Assembly (NCBI RefSeq): GCF_013113715.1
Contig: NZ_CP053344.1
Coordinates: 2,604,001 to 2,668,000 of the forward strand
DNA length: 64,000 bases
DNA from: Herbiconiux sp. SALV-R1
Lineage (GTDB): Bacteria; Actinomycetota; Actinomycetes; Actinomycetales; Microbacteriaceae
Reading direction: 5' to 3'
Shown: positions 1 through 10,038 of the stretch, in pieces
Position numbering within the stretch: position 1 is the stretch's first letter
How the letters are laid out: each line of letters begins with the position of its first letter
The notes under the pieces: model-generated
Told to the model about the DNA's origin: nothing
Database searches by the model: none
The model's input: the letters and a program-made list of their open reading frames with translations, nothing else
Translations under genes and position numbers: made by a program

Positions 1-1
1 C

Positions 2-589
2 ATGAGCGAGAACGACATCCGTGCCATGCGCGCGCTGTTCCGAGAGTACGACCGCACCCACGTCTCGGAGCTCTACGAGCTCGCCCAGATGCTCACGGCG
101 ACGGGCGCCCGGATCGGCGAGACGCTCGCGCTGCGCTGGGAAGACGACGTCGACCTCGCCCAGGGCGTCGTCTACGTCAGCGGCACGCTCATCGACGACG
201 GGAAGCTCATCCGACAGGGGCACCCGAAGAGCGACCTCGGCAACCGCGGCCTGCAGCTGCCGCCGACCGTGCTGGCGATGCTCACGCAGCGTCGCGTGAA
301 CGCCGAGTACCCAATGGTGTTCCCATCGGCGACGGGCACCTACCGCTGGCCGGCCAACACGCGCCGGCAGTGGCGCCAGGCGCTCGTAGACACCCCGTAC
401 GAGGGCAAGACGCCGAAGGATTACCGGAAGGCTGTCGCGACTCACCTGGCGCGGAAGGTGGGCACGAAGGCCGCCGCCGAGCAGCTCGGGCACTCGGAGG
501 AGATCACGAAAGAGTTCTACGTCGAGCGTCAGGCCGAGGTCGCAGATTTCGCGGGAGTCATCGAGACGTTGTTTCAAAGTAGCGAGTAA
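2..589 (+). CDS. Tyrosine recombinase (phage-type integrase), C-terminal catalytic part, 5' end outside window
   Basis: Site-specific DNA recombinase of the tyrosine (lambda Int) family, which would integrate or excise a mobile element. The visible 195 residues are the catalytic domain: the first Arg lies in TGARIGETLALRW, the beta-hairpin Lys in HPKSD, the second-Arg box reads TPKDYRKAVATHL, then LGHS, and the nucleophile Tyr is in EFYVER. The His of the usual HxxR box is replaced by Lys, a substitution seen in other family members. The reading frame is open to the window edge and the N-terminal core-binding domain is missing, so the ATG at base 2 is probably internal. The gene ends 78 bases before the encoded CCA of tRNA-Lys, the usual arrangement for an integrase beside its attachment site. 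Family call is firm; activity is inferred. Confidence 0.88.
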   Translation: MSENDIRAMRALFREYDRTHVSELYELAQMLTATGARIGETLALRWEDDVDLAQGVVYVSGTLIDDGKLIRQGHPKSDLGNRGLQLPPTVLAMLTQRRVNAEYPMVFPSATGTYRWPANTRRQWRQALVDTPYEGKTPKDYRKAVATHLARKVGTKAAAEQLGHSEEITKEFYVERQAEVADFAGVIETLFQSSE

Positions 590-630
590 GTAGCGGATCC
601 GGCGCTCGCGCTGACTTCCGGGCGCAACAA

Positions 631-665
631 AAAACCGCCCAGATCGTTGAGATCTAGGCGGTTTT
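631..665. terminator. Bidirectional Rho-independent terminator between integrase and tRNA-Lys
   Basis: Inverted repeat: AAAACCGCC then AGATC pair with GATCT then GGCGGTTTT around loop GTTGA, with one C/A mismatch. On the minus strand a run of six T follows, just after the tRNA 3' end; on the plus strand the stem ends in TTTT. It can end tRNA-Lys transcription and integrase transcription. Confidence 0.85.
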
Positions 666-667
666 CG

Positions 668-743
668 TGGTGCACCCCCAGGGACTTGAACCCTGAACCC
701 ACTGATTAAGAGTCAGTTGCTCTGCCGATTGAGCTAGAGGTGC
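668..743 (-). tRNA. tRNA-Lys (anticodon CTT)
   Basis: The reverse complement folds as a standard cloverleaf: acceptor GCACCTC pairs with GGGGTGC (one G-U), D-arm AGCTCAATCGGCAGAGC, anticodon stem CTGA/TCAG with loop CTCTTAA, T-arm containing GGTTCAAGTCC. The anticodon CTT reads AAG. The CCA end is encoded (TGG at 668-670 on the plus strand). A TAATGT -10-like box lies at 768-773, and GGCCC-gagc-GGGCC just upstream (746-759) could fold in the precursor. The gene is intact even though an integrase lies next to its 3' end, as expected if the element's att site restored the tRNA. Confidence 0.97.
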
Positions 744-801
744 GAGGCCCGAGCGGGCCAGTCGTCAACATTAGCATGCTCGGGCGGGGTGCGCGAACCG
801 G

Positions 802-1338
802 TCAGGATGCGACGCCCGCGAGGGTGCCGGAGACCTTGTTCGAGGGGTCGTAGACGAGGCAGAGCACCTCGTGGTCTCCGCCCTTCGTCCAGGAGTCGGC
901 GGTGGGGGTGAGGTGGTTGAAGTCGTAGGCGGACTGCTCGTAGGGGATGCCGATGAACGTCGCGAAGGAGGCCCCGCATCCGTTCGTGGCTGCCTCGTCG
1001 ACGGCCTCGTCGCCCGGGTAGTCGTCGCCCGGGATGTCGAAGGCCTCGTACACCTCGTAGTCGTGGGCGGCGGCGCAGTCGACCTGCTGCACGTCTTGCA
1101 CCGACTGGGACTCGCCGTCGTTGAAGCAGTCGCCCACCGAGAGCAGGAAGACGTCGGTGGTCTCGGAACCGGCCGGTGCGGAGTCTGAGGTGGCGGGAGC
1201 GGCGGGACCCTCGTCGCCCCCGCCTCCGCTCGACGGGGCGGGGAGCGAGATGCAGCCGGCGAGAGTGACGAGGGTGAGGGCGGCGAGGCCGGTGAGGGCG
1301 GCCGTGCGAAGCGTGCTGTGCAGGGAATGGAGGGTCAT
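802..1338 (-). CDS. Septum-formation-type lipoprotein
   Basis: A 178-residue exported lipoprotein. The N-terminus has a hydrophobic segment (about residues 12-27) ending in a lipobox LAGC, then a Ser/Gly/Pro linker. The rest (about residues 60-178) matches the actinobacterial septum-formation (Septum_form) pattern: VGDCF, VDCAAAHDYEV and a later CLVYDP, with four Cys likely paired in two disulfides. This domain occurs in membrane-anchored proteins of Actinobacteria, often with DUF4190; its biochemical role is not established. It is divergent from the bcp gene, with 97 bases between start codons. Confidence 0.72.
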   Translation of the reverse strand: MTLHSLHSTLRTAALTGLAALTLVTLAGCISLPAPSSGGGGDEGPAAPATSDSAPAGSETTDVFLLSVGDCFNDGESQSVQDVQQVDCAAAHDYEVYEAFDIPGDDYPGDEAVDEAATNGCGASFATFIGIPYEQSAYDFNHLTPTADSWTKGGDHEVLCLVYDPSNKVSGTLAGVAS

Positions 1339-1423
1339 GGGGGTAGGTTCTCAGGCATCGGTCGGGGTGAGTTCTGAGCAATTCCTACTCAGCGGAGAGC
1401 GCACGGTGACCTCACGGCCCTGG

Positions 1424-1429
1424 GATACT
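1424..1429 (+). promoter_or_regulatory. -10 box of bcp
   Basis: GATACT ends 6 nt before the ATG at 1436, close to TANNNT. A GGAGG lies in the same interval, so leaderless versus short-leader initiation is undecided. Confidence 0.45.
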
Positions 1430-1435
1430 GGAGGC

Positions 1436-1918
1436 ATGACCGACACGACTGCGCGCATCCAGGCCGGCGACACCGCCCCCGAGTTCACCCTCGTCGACGA
1501 GGACGGCGTCTCGCGATCGCTCGCCGACTACCGCGGCCAGCGGGTCATCCTGTACTTCTACCCCGAGGCCGGCACCCCCGGCTGCACGACCGAGGCCTGC
1601 GACTTCCGCGACAACCTCAACTCGCTGAAGAGCGCCGGCTACACGGTGCTCGGCGTGTCACGCGACAAGCCGGCGAAGCTGCGCGGCTTCGTCGACGAGC
1701 AGAACCTCAACTTCACCCTGCTCTCCGACCCCGACTCCGCCGTGCACGAGCTCTACAGCGCGTGGGGCGAGAAGTCGCTCTACGGCAAGACGGTGGTGGG
1801 CGTCATCCGCTCGACCTTCGTCATCGACGAACAGGGCGTCGTGACGCTAGCGCTCTACAACGTGAAGGCCACCGGCCACGTGGCGTCGCTGCGCAAGAAG
1901 CTGGGCGTCGACGCCTGA
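1436..1918 (+). CDS. bcp: Peroxiredoxin, Bcp/PrxQ type (thioredoxin-dependent thiol peroxidase)
   Basis: Cytoplasmic thiol peroxidase of 160 residues that reduces hydrogen peroxide and organic hydroperoxides using thioredoxin. The catalytic stretch is PEAGTPGCTTEACDFRDN: Cys50 is peroxidatic and Cys55 resolving, the close CxxxxC spacing of the atypical 2-Cys Bcp/PrxQ class; Thr47 and Pro48 are the conserved TP of the active site. The frame is open far upstream, but the family N-terminus (AGDTAPEFTL) begins right after the ATG at 1436, which has GGAGG just before it. It is monocistronic, convergent with a small membrane-protein gene. Confidence 0.93.
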   Translation: MTDTTARIQAGDTAPEFTLVDEDGVSRSLADYRGQRVILYFYPEAGTPGCTTEACDFRDNLNSLKSAGYTVLGVSRDKPAKLRGFVDEQNLNFTLLSDPDSAVHELYSAWGEKSLYGKTVVGVIRSTFVIDEQGVVTLALYNVKATGHVASLRKKLGVDA

Positions 1919-2007
1919 AGCTTCGGCGCTGGGCCTGATGCCGGGGCCCGACGCCTGGGGCCTGATGCGGCGGGCCTGACGCCGGGGGCATGCCTGACCG
2001 CCCCCGC

Positions 2008-2454
2008 TCAGAGCCGCCGTGTCGCCGCCACGACCGTCGGCGAGAACAGCAGCACCAGGCTGAGCACCGCGGGCACGAGTAGGTACCAGCCGACCTCGGG
2101 CGACGCCACCAGCCCCTGGAAGCAGCCGATCGCGATGACGATCTGGAGCAGCTGCCAGACCAGGGTCGCCGCCCTCGTCCAGGGCTGGGCGCGCAGCGTG
2201 TGCACGGCGACGAAGGCGAGGAAGATCGCGGCGATCGCCGCTAGCACGAGGATGGCCATGGCCGTCTCGTAGGAGGCCGGGCGCTCGGTGAGCAGCTCGA
2301 CGACGAGCCACAGCACGACCCCCGCCATCACCAGCGCCTCGGCGCCGACGATGACCGCCAGGAGCACCAGCAGCACGGGGCGACGCGCCGGTCGACGGCC
2401 TGATGACACCGAAGATTCACTCGATGTCGAGGGGTCGTTCATCTCGTCGCTCAC
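2008..2454 (-). CDS. Small four-helix membrane protein, function unknown
   Basis: A 148-residue protein with a Ser/Arg-rich cytoplasmic N-terminus (about 25 residues) and four predicted transmembrane helices at about 27-52, 64-85, 98-115 and 120-142. The sequence looks like short integral membrane proteins common in Actinobacteria with no assigned function; I recognise no catalytic motif. The start used is GTG at 2454, with GGAG a few bases upstream; an in-frame ATG lies four codons downstream. The short spacer toward bcp (1919-2007) repeats GCCTGA-type words. Confidence 0.6.
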   Translation of the reverse strand: MSDEMNDPSTSSESSVSSGRRPARRPVLLVLLAVIVGAEALVMAGVVLWLVVELLTERPASYETAMAILVLAAIAAIFLAFVAVHTLRAQPWTRAATLVWQLLQIVIAIGCFQGLVASPEVGWYLLVPAVLSLVLLFSPTVVAATRRL

Positions 2455-2522
2455 GCCCGTACTCCAGAGAAAAGCCTTGATTTTGCAAATACCAGTATGC
2501 GACCATATTCGAGGTCAATGTT

Positions 2523-2540
2523 GCTCACAGTGACGTGAGC
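2523..2540. promoter_or_regulatory. Inverted repeat in the whiB1 promoter region
   Basis: GCTCAC-agtgac-GTGAGC is a perfect 6-6-6 inverted repeat. A TTGCTC (2522-2527) and TGTAGC (2544-2549), 16 bp apart, could be the -35 and -10 boxes, placing the palindrome over the spacer. It would give a leader of roughly 90 nt to the whiB1 ATG. Symmetry is seen; the role as an operator is inference. Confidence 0.5.
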
Positions 2541-2645
2541 GGGTGTAGCCTCCTCTGGCTGCAGCGTCCACCGTGCCATTGACCTTCTCACCCGAATCAC
2601 CTGGTCATTCGACCGATGCACCCTGGCAATAAGGAGCACCCGCTT

Positions 2646-2894
2646 ATGGATTGGCGCGACAAAGCCGCCTGCCTGACTGCAGACCCCGAACTGTTCTTCC
2701 CCGTCGGGAACACCGGGCCCGCCGTCGACCAGATCGACAAGGCCAAAGCCGTCTGCGCCCGCTGCTCCGTCACCGAGGTCTGCCTCCAGTACGCCCTCGA
2801 GACCGGTCAGGACTCCGGAGTCTGGGGTGGCCTCAGCGAAGACGAGCGCCGCGCTTTGAAGCGTCGCGCCGCGAGGGCACGCCGCGCCTCCTGA
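2646..2894 (+). CDS. whiB1: WhiB-family iron-sulfur regulator, WhiB1 type
   Basis: An 82-residue WhiB-like protein. The four Cys that ligate the [4Fe-4S] cluster are Cys9, Cys37, Cys40 and Cys46 (CxxC spacing in VCARCSVTEVC). They are followed by the beta-turn GVWGG and a basic DNA-binding tail DERRALKRRAARARR. The N-terminus MDWRDKA and the PELFFPVGN block are typical of WhiB1, an essential NO-responsive transcription factor in mycobacteria that partners the primary sigma factor. The ATG at 2646 has AAGGAG at 2631-2636; an upstream in-frame ATG at 2616 would precede that site and is not favoured. Its convergent neighbour is PdtaS, the same pair as Rv3219/Rv3220c. Confidence 0.9.
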   Translation: MDWRDKAACLTADPELFFPVGNTGPAVDQIDKAKAVCARCSVTEVCLQYALETGQDSGVWGGLSEDERRALKRRAARARRAS

Positions 2895-2939
2895 TCGTGC
2901 AGGCGCTATCGCGCCCGCCGCGCCTCCTGATCCTGAGCC

Positions 2940-4433
2940 TCACGGCTTCTTCAACCACCTGAACGGGATCTCGATCGTCACGACCGTCCCACTGCCCACC
3001 ATCGTGTGCCAGTCGATCGTGCCGCCGAGCTCTCCCTGAATGAGGGTGCGCACGATCTGGGTTCCGAGCCCCGAACCGACCTTGCCCTCGGGCAGGCCCG
3101 TTCCGCTGTCTTTGACCTCGACCGTCAGCGTCTCCTCCGAGCGGGTGGCGACGATCTCGACCTCACCCTCCTGCCCGGCGAGCCCGTGCTCCACGGCATT
3201 GGTGACGAGCTCGGTGAGCGCGAGGGCGAGGGGCGTCGCATACTCACTCGGCAGCACCCCGAAGCTCCCCGACGATTTCGGATGCACGGTGGTGTTGTGC
3301 GCCGACGCGACCTCCGCGACGAGCAGCAGCACACGGTCGAACACCGTGTCGAAGTCGACCCGCTGGTTGAGCCCCTCCGAGAGGGTGTCGTGCACCACAG
3401 CGATCGCAGCGACCCGGCGCATGGCCTGAGTGAGCGCGTCGCGGGCCTCGTCGGAGTGGGTGCGGCGGGCCTGGATGCGCAGCAGCGACGCCACCGTCTG
3501 CAGATTGTTCTTCACCCGGTGGTGGATCTCGCGGATCGTGGCGTCTTTGGTGATGAGCTCGCGCTCCTGGTGCCGCAGCTCGGTGACGTCGCGGCTCAGC
3601 ACGATCGCGCCGAACCGGTGGCCGCGCGTACGCAGCGGGATGGCGCGGAGCGACACCGTCACACCCCTCGCCTCGATGTCGGTGCGCCACGGCGCCCGGC
3701 CGGTCACCACGAGCGGCAACGACTCGTCGACGACGAGCCGGCCGCTCAGCAGGCCCGTGGTCACCTCGGCGAGCGACTGCCCCTCGAGCTCGCCCGCGAA
3801 CCCCATGCGGTTGAACGCCGAGAGGCCGTTCGGGCTCGCGAAGGTGACGATGCCGTCGACGTCGAGGCGCATCAGACCATCGGATGCTCGCGGGGCTCCC
3901 CGACGAGGCCCGGTCGGCGCACCCAGGTCGGGGAAGTCGCCGGCGGCGATCATGGCGAAGAGGTCGTTGGCGCACTCGTTGAAAGTGAGCTCCTGGCGGC
4001 TGGGGGTGCGCGCCTCACTGAGGTTAGTGTGCCGGGTGATGACGGCGATGGGCCGGTCGGTCGTGGTCTGCTCCGACGCCGAGAGGCGGCGCAGCACGGG
4101 GACGGCCCGCACGCGGGTGGGCGTCTCCTCGTACCAGTCGGGCGCCGCGGTGTCGACGATCTGGGCGCTCTCGAAGGCGTCGGTGACCTGTTTGCGCCAC
4201 TCGGGCTTGATGGTCTGGCCCACGAAGTCGCGGTAGAACAGGGTCGCCGAGCTCGACGGGCGGGAGTGGGCCACGGCGACGAAGGTGCCGTCGTTGGTGG
4301 GCACCCAGAGCACGATGTCGGCGAAGGCCAGGTCGGCGAGGAGCTGGCAGTCGCTCACCAGCAGGTGCAACCAGTCGACATCGGCCTCGGTGGAGCTGCC
4401 GTGCGTGGAGACGAGGTCGCTGAGTGTTGACAC
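2940..4433 (-). CDS. pdtaS: Cytosolic sensor histidine kinase, PdtaS type
   Basis: A 497-residue soluble two-component kinase. An N-terminal GAF-like domain (about 1-165) is followed by a PAS domain (about 185-285), a HisKA_2 dimerisation domain with the phosphoacceptor box IHHRVKNNLQ (His304/305), and a HATPase_c domain with N-box ELVTNAVEHG (about 408-417), DSGTGLP (442-448) and GSGLGTQIV (453-461). No transmembrane helix is seen. PdtaS in mycobacteria phosphorylates PdtaR, an ANTAR RNA-binding response regulator; no pdtaR is in this window. The start is GTG at 4433, with TAGGCT ending 7 nt upstream, suggesting a leaderless mRNA. Confidence 0.88.
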   Translation of the reverse strand: MSTLSDLVSTHGSSTEADVDWLHLLVSDCQLLADLAFADIVLWVPTNDGTFVAVAHSRPSSSATLFYRDFVGQTIKPEWRKQVTDAFESAQIVDTAAPDWYEETPTRVRAVPVLRRLSASEQTTTDRPIAVITRHTNLSEARTPSRQELTFNECANDLFAMIAAGDFPDLGAPTGPRRGAPRASDGLMRLDVDGIVTFASPNGLSAFNRMGFAGELEGQSLAEVTTGLLSGRLVVDESLPLVVTGRAPWRTDIEARGVTVSLRAIPLRTRGHRFGAIVLSRDVTELRHQERELITKDATIREIHHRVKNNLQTVASLLRIQARRTHSDEARDALTQAMRRVAAIAVVHDTLSEGLNQRVDFDTVFDRVLLLVAEVASAHNTTVHPKSSGSFGVLPSEYATPLALALTELVTNAVEHGLAGQEGEVEIVATRSEETLTVEVKDSGTGLPEGKVGSGLGTQIVRTLIQGELGGTIDWHTMVGSGTVVTIEIPFRWLKKP

Positions 4434-4860
4434 GACGACTAGCCTACGATGACCGAACTGAGGGATCGTTCAGACGTTCAGAGCGGAGGACTCCCGTGGC
4501 CGAGTTTCCCTACGAACCGACCACGGGAGCCGCTTGGTTCCGGCCGGGGACTCGGCAGGTCGGGGGCGGGTTCCCGGCCGGAAGATCGTGCGCGTGCAGG
4601 AGAGAGTCCATCACCCGCCGACCGCCTGCCGGTATGAGCAGTTTCCACTCATTCACACGGGCCCGGGGCTCATTCCACAGGGCACAAACGCTTCTGGACA
4701 ACGTCTGTCGACCCTGGTTGAGTGACAACCTCCGGAACCCAGTCGAGCATTGCTCAGAGAAGGCGGTTCGCGGGAACCGGAGGGCGAGAACACATGGGGT
4801 GACTCGCCGATCGACGTCGAGCTTCGCCGCGGCGGGAGCTCATCAGCACGAAGGAGCTCC
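4434..4860. other. 427-base stretch without a confident gene
   Basis: Divergent region between pdtaS and the Rv3235-like gene. Short open frames exist on both strands (for example 4449-4637 plus), but none matches a family I recognise and none has consistent high-GC third positions. It holds the pdtaS -10 box at its left end, a GGTTG-agtga-CAACC inverted repeat at 4716-4730, and AAGGAG at 4851-4856 before the next start. A long leader or an unannotated small RNA is possible but not shown. Confidence 0.5.
4441..4446 (-). promoter_or_regulatory. -10 box of pdtaS
   Basis: TAGGCT on the minus strand, 7 nt before the GTG at 4433; fits TANNNT with the transcript starting at the start codon. Confidence 0.55.
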
Positions 4861-5295
4861 ATGCCCTCGCACGCGACAGTCCTCGCACCCACGCCTTCCT
4901 TCGTCGAGAGCGCTCCGCAGGCTCCGCCCCCGCAGGCTCCGCCTCCCCCGCGCCGGCTGCCAGACCCGCGCCCCCTCGCCGAGGCGCTCGCCCGGTGCGT
5001 CATCGAGATCCTCGCGGGAACCCGCGATCTCGATCAGATCGCCCGATGGCTCACGGCCGAGGTGTACTCGCACCTGCTGAAGCGCGTCGTGCTCTCGCAA
5101 CGCGCCCGCCACGTGCGGGCGGAGTCGCCCAGCCGGCCGATCTTCACCATGGGCAGCACCGTCATCTGCGAACCCGAGAACGGCATCGTCGAGGCGGTCG
5201 TCATCATCCACGGCCGAGCGCGCTCCCGCGCCATTGCGCTGCGGCTCGAGGCGCTTGACACGCGCTGGAGGGCGTGCGCGGTGCACGTGCTCTGA
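4861..5295 (+). CDS. Rv3235-family protein (DUF6459-like), function unknown
   Basis: A 144-residue soluble protein with a Pro/Ala-rich N-terminal third (about residues 1-40) and a conserved C-terminal domain. That domain runs from LARCVIEILAGTRDLDQIAR through VYSHLLKR to a final RWRACAVHVL, a pattern I associate with Rv3235-like proteins, which in Actinobacteria lie near secA. No catalytic residues are evident. The ATG at 4861 has AAGGAG 4 bases upstream. It is convergent with secA, with a 77-base GC-rich gap. Confidence 0.7.
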   Translation: MPSHATVLAPTPSFVESAPQAPPPQAPPPPRRLPDPRPLAEALARCVIEILAGTRDLDQIARWLTAEVYSHLLKRVVLSQRARHVRAESPSRPIFTMGSTVICEPENGIVEAVVIIHGRARSRAIALRLEALDTRWRACAVHVL

Positions 5296-5372
5296 CTCCG
5301 GCCCGGCGCGCCGCAGGGCGGCTCAGAGCGGCTCCGACCCGCGGGCCGCCGCAGGCGCGGCAGCCCGACCGG

Positions 5373-8273
<2,901 letters not shown>

Positions 8274-8402
8274 GGAGTCTCTCCCACTGCAGTCGTACCT
8301 GGGCGCGTCGCACAGGCGATGACCATACTAGTTGCTCGTGCCTGGGCATCGGCGGGGCGTTCGCCGTCGCCCGACCGCAGCGGGAGAGCGCTCGTCTCGG
8401 CG

Positions 8403-9110
8403 TCAGCGCACCGCGGCCGCGACGGTCTCGTCGGTGATCTCGGCGAAGGCCGCCGCGTTCTCGTCGAGGGCGATGACGCCGTAGTCCCAGCCCTTGCGGC
8501 GGTAGACCACGCTCGGGCGACCCGACTCGGAGTCGAGGAAGAGGTAGAAGTCGTGGCCCACGAGCTCCATGTGGTAGAGCGCGTCGTCGACCGTCATCGG
8601 CACGGCGCCGAAGACCTTCTTGCGGATGACGACCGGGCAGTACTCGTCGGTCTCGGCGTCGGAGGCGTCGGCGGTGCCGGGCGCCTCGTCTTCGACGACC
8701 TTGATCGACCCGGTGAGCACCTCGACGTCGGCCGGCCGCACGTCGAGGGCACTGAAGCCGTCGGTGCTGGCCTCGTGCAGCGAGAGCGGGCGGTGCTGAC
8801 CGCGGTGCACCTTCTTGCGGTCTTTGGCCCGGCGCACCCGCTGCATGAGCTTCGCGAGCGCGAGGTCGAACGCGGCGTACTTGTCGCTCGCGGAGCTCTC
8901 GGCGCGCACCAGCGGGCCGGGGCCGATGAGGGTGAGCTCGACGCGGTCGTCGCCGCTCTGGGAACCGGTGGCCGTGTTGTGGCGGCTCACCTTGATCTCG
9001 AGGGCGAGTGCCTTATCGGCGAGATGACCGACCTTCTCCGCCTTCTCGCCCGCGTACTCGCGGAAGCGATCCGTGATGCCTAGGTTTCGTCCGGTGATGT
9101 TGACTTCCAT
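8403..9110 (-). CDS. hpf: Long-form ribosome hibernation promoting factor
   Basis: A 235-residue protein that binds 30S subunits and joins them into inactive 100S dimers when growth stops. The N-terminal S30AE domain (about 1-105) begins MEVNITGRNLGITDRFREYA. After an acidic linker (about 130-175) comes the C-terminal dimerisation domain with EYCPVVIRKKVF, HDFYLFLDSE and VVYRRKGWDYGVIAL. The length and second domain identify the long form. The ATG at 9110 has a strong AGGAGG. It lies between the comF-like gene and secA, all in the same direction. Confidence 0.95.
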   Translation of the reverse strand: MEVNITGRNLGITDRFREYAGEKAEKVGHLADKALALEIKVSRHNTATGSQSGDDRVELTLIGPGPLVRAESSASDKYAAFDLALAKLMQRVRRAKDRKKVHRGQHRPLSLHEASTDGFSALDVRPADVEVLTGSIKVVEDEAPGTADASDAETDEYCPVVIRKKVFGAVPMTVDDALYHMELVGHDFYLFLDSESGRPSVVYRRKGWDYGVIALDENAAAFAEITDETVAAAVR

Positions 9111-9218
9111 GGAGACCTCCTAGCCAGTTGTGATGACGCGGATCCTGCACGCGGCGGGAACATTCGCGCCTTGTGCGGTTCACGCTACCGCGACCTGCAC
9201 CGCAGTGTCACCGATTAA

Positions 9219-10010
9219 TCACCTGGGCGTCGCCTTGCGTTTCACCGTGTGGGCGAGACAGGCGGCTCCGACCACCGCTCCCTGCGCCTCCGACACCGCC
9301 CGCGCCGCCTCGCGGAGCGTCGATCCGGTGGTGACGACGTCGTCGACGAGCAGCACGCACCTCCCTTGCACCATCGGACCCGCCCGCAGCGCTCCGCTGA
9401 GGTTGCGGCGACGCGCGGCGACCGAGAGGCCGGCCTGGTCGTCGACCTCGCGGATCTGCCGGAGCACTCCCGAGGGGGCGGGGCGCCGGCCGGCGAGACG
9501 CACCAGGGTCTCGACCGGGCGGTACCCGCGTGCCCGTCTCGCCTGTGCCGAGGAGGGAACGGCGACCACGAGCACCGGCTCCGACTCCCGTGCGAGCATC
9601 GAGTCGACCGCCGCGCGGAACGGCGGTGCCAGCGCGCGCAGCACCCCGGGTCTGTCGTGCTCCTTCGCCGCGCTGAGCAACGACGACACCACCCCGCCGT
9701 AGTCGAGCGCCGCGGTGGCACGCAGGCCGCCGAGGTCGACCTCCCGCAGCGACGGGACGAGCTCATCGCGGCATCGGACGCAGACGCTGCGGCCGTCGAC
9801 ACCGCAGCCGCCGCACGACACCGGCGCGAGCACCGCCGCCGCGTCGAGCAGCCACGCGGCGAGCGGCCCCGGTGTGGGAATCCCCGGAGCGGGCAGCCAC
9901 GGGGTGAGCAGCCCGGGAGCGGACAGCCAGGGGGCAGGAAGAGAAGTCATGGCACGATGCTGCGCGCCCACGCCGCCGCATCGCACCGCAGCGCCAAATC
10001 TGTGGATCAC
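9219..10010 (-). CDS. ComF-family phosphoribosyltransferase-like protein
   Basis: A ComF-type protein, the family of the Gram-positive competence helicase-complex protein; in Actinobacteria the role is not defined. It has a Cys cluster SCGGCGVDGRSVCVRC (zinc-ribbon-like), then the phosphoribosyltransferase fold, with VVAVPSS, RGYRPVETL and the PRPP-binding loop CVLLVDDVVTTGSTL. The N-terminus carries an odd Pro-rich near-repeat (APWLSAPGLLTPWLPAPGIP). The start is uncertain: GTG at 10010 gives 263 residues and leaves 28 bases to lpqB; ATG at 9950 gives 243 residues. Neither has a good ribosome site; I kept the longer form for operon spacing. Confidence 0.8.
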   Translation of the reverse strand: MIHRFGAAVRCGGVGAQHRAMTSLPAPWLSAPGLLTPWLPAPGIPTPGPLAAWLLDAAAVLAPVSCGGCGVDGRSVCVRCRDELVPSLREVDLGGLRATAALDYGGVVSSLLSAAKEHDRPGVLRALAPPFRAAVDSMLARESEPVLVVAVPSSAQARRARGYRPVETLVRLAGRRPAPSGVLRQIREVDDQAGLSVAARRRNLSGALRAGPMVQGRCVLLVDDVVTTGSTLREAARAVSEAQGAVVGAACLAHTVKRKATPR

Positions 10011-10038
10011 TCCACGAAGAACGCCCCCTGGGGAGAAC

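Noticed and set aside
1913-1997. Tandem repeat of GCCTGA words after bcp
   Set aside because: Unit spacing is irregular (14-27 bases) and the words are short; likely GC-rich drift rather than a structured repeat.
2523-2540. CRP or BldD site before whiB1
   Set aside because: The palindrome has half-sites in the opposite order to CRP (CTCAC...GTGAG) and does not fit the 15-bp BldD box spacing.
4449-4637. Small plus-strand ORF in the 427-base gap after pdtaS
   Set aside because: No ribosome site, weak codon bias and no recognisable family; frames on all strands are equally open here.
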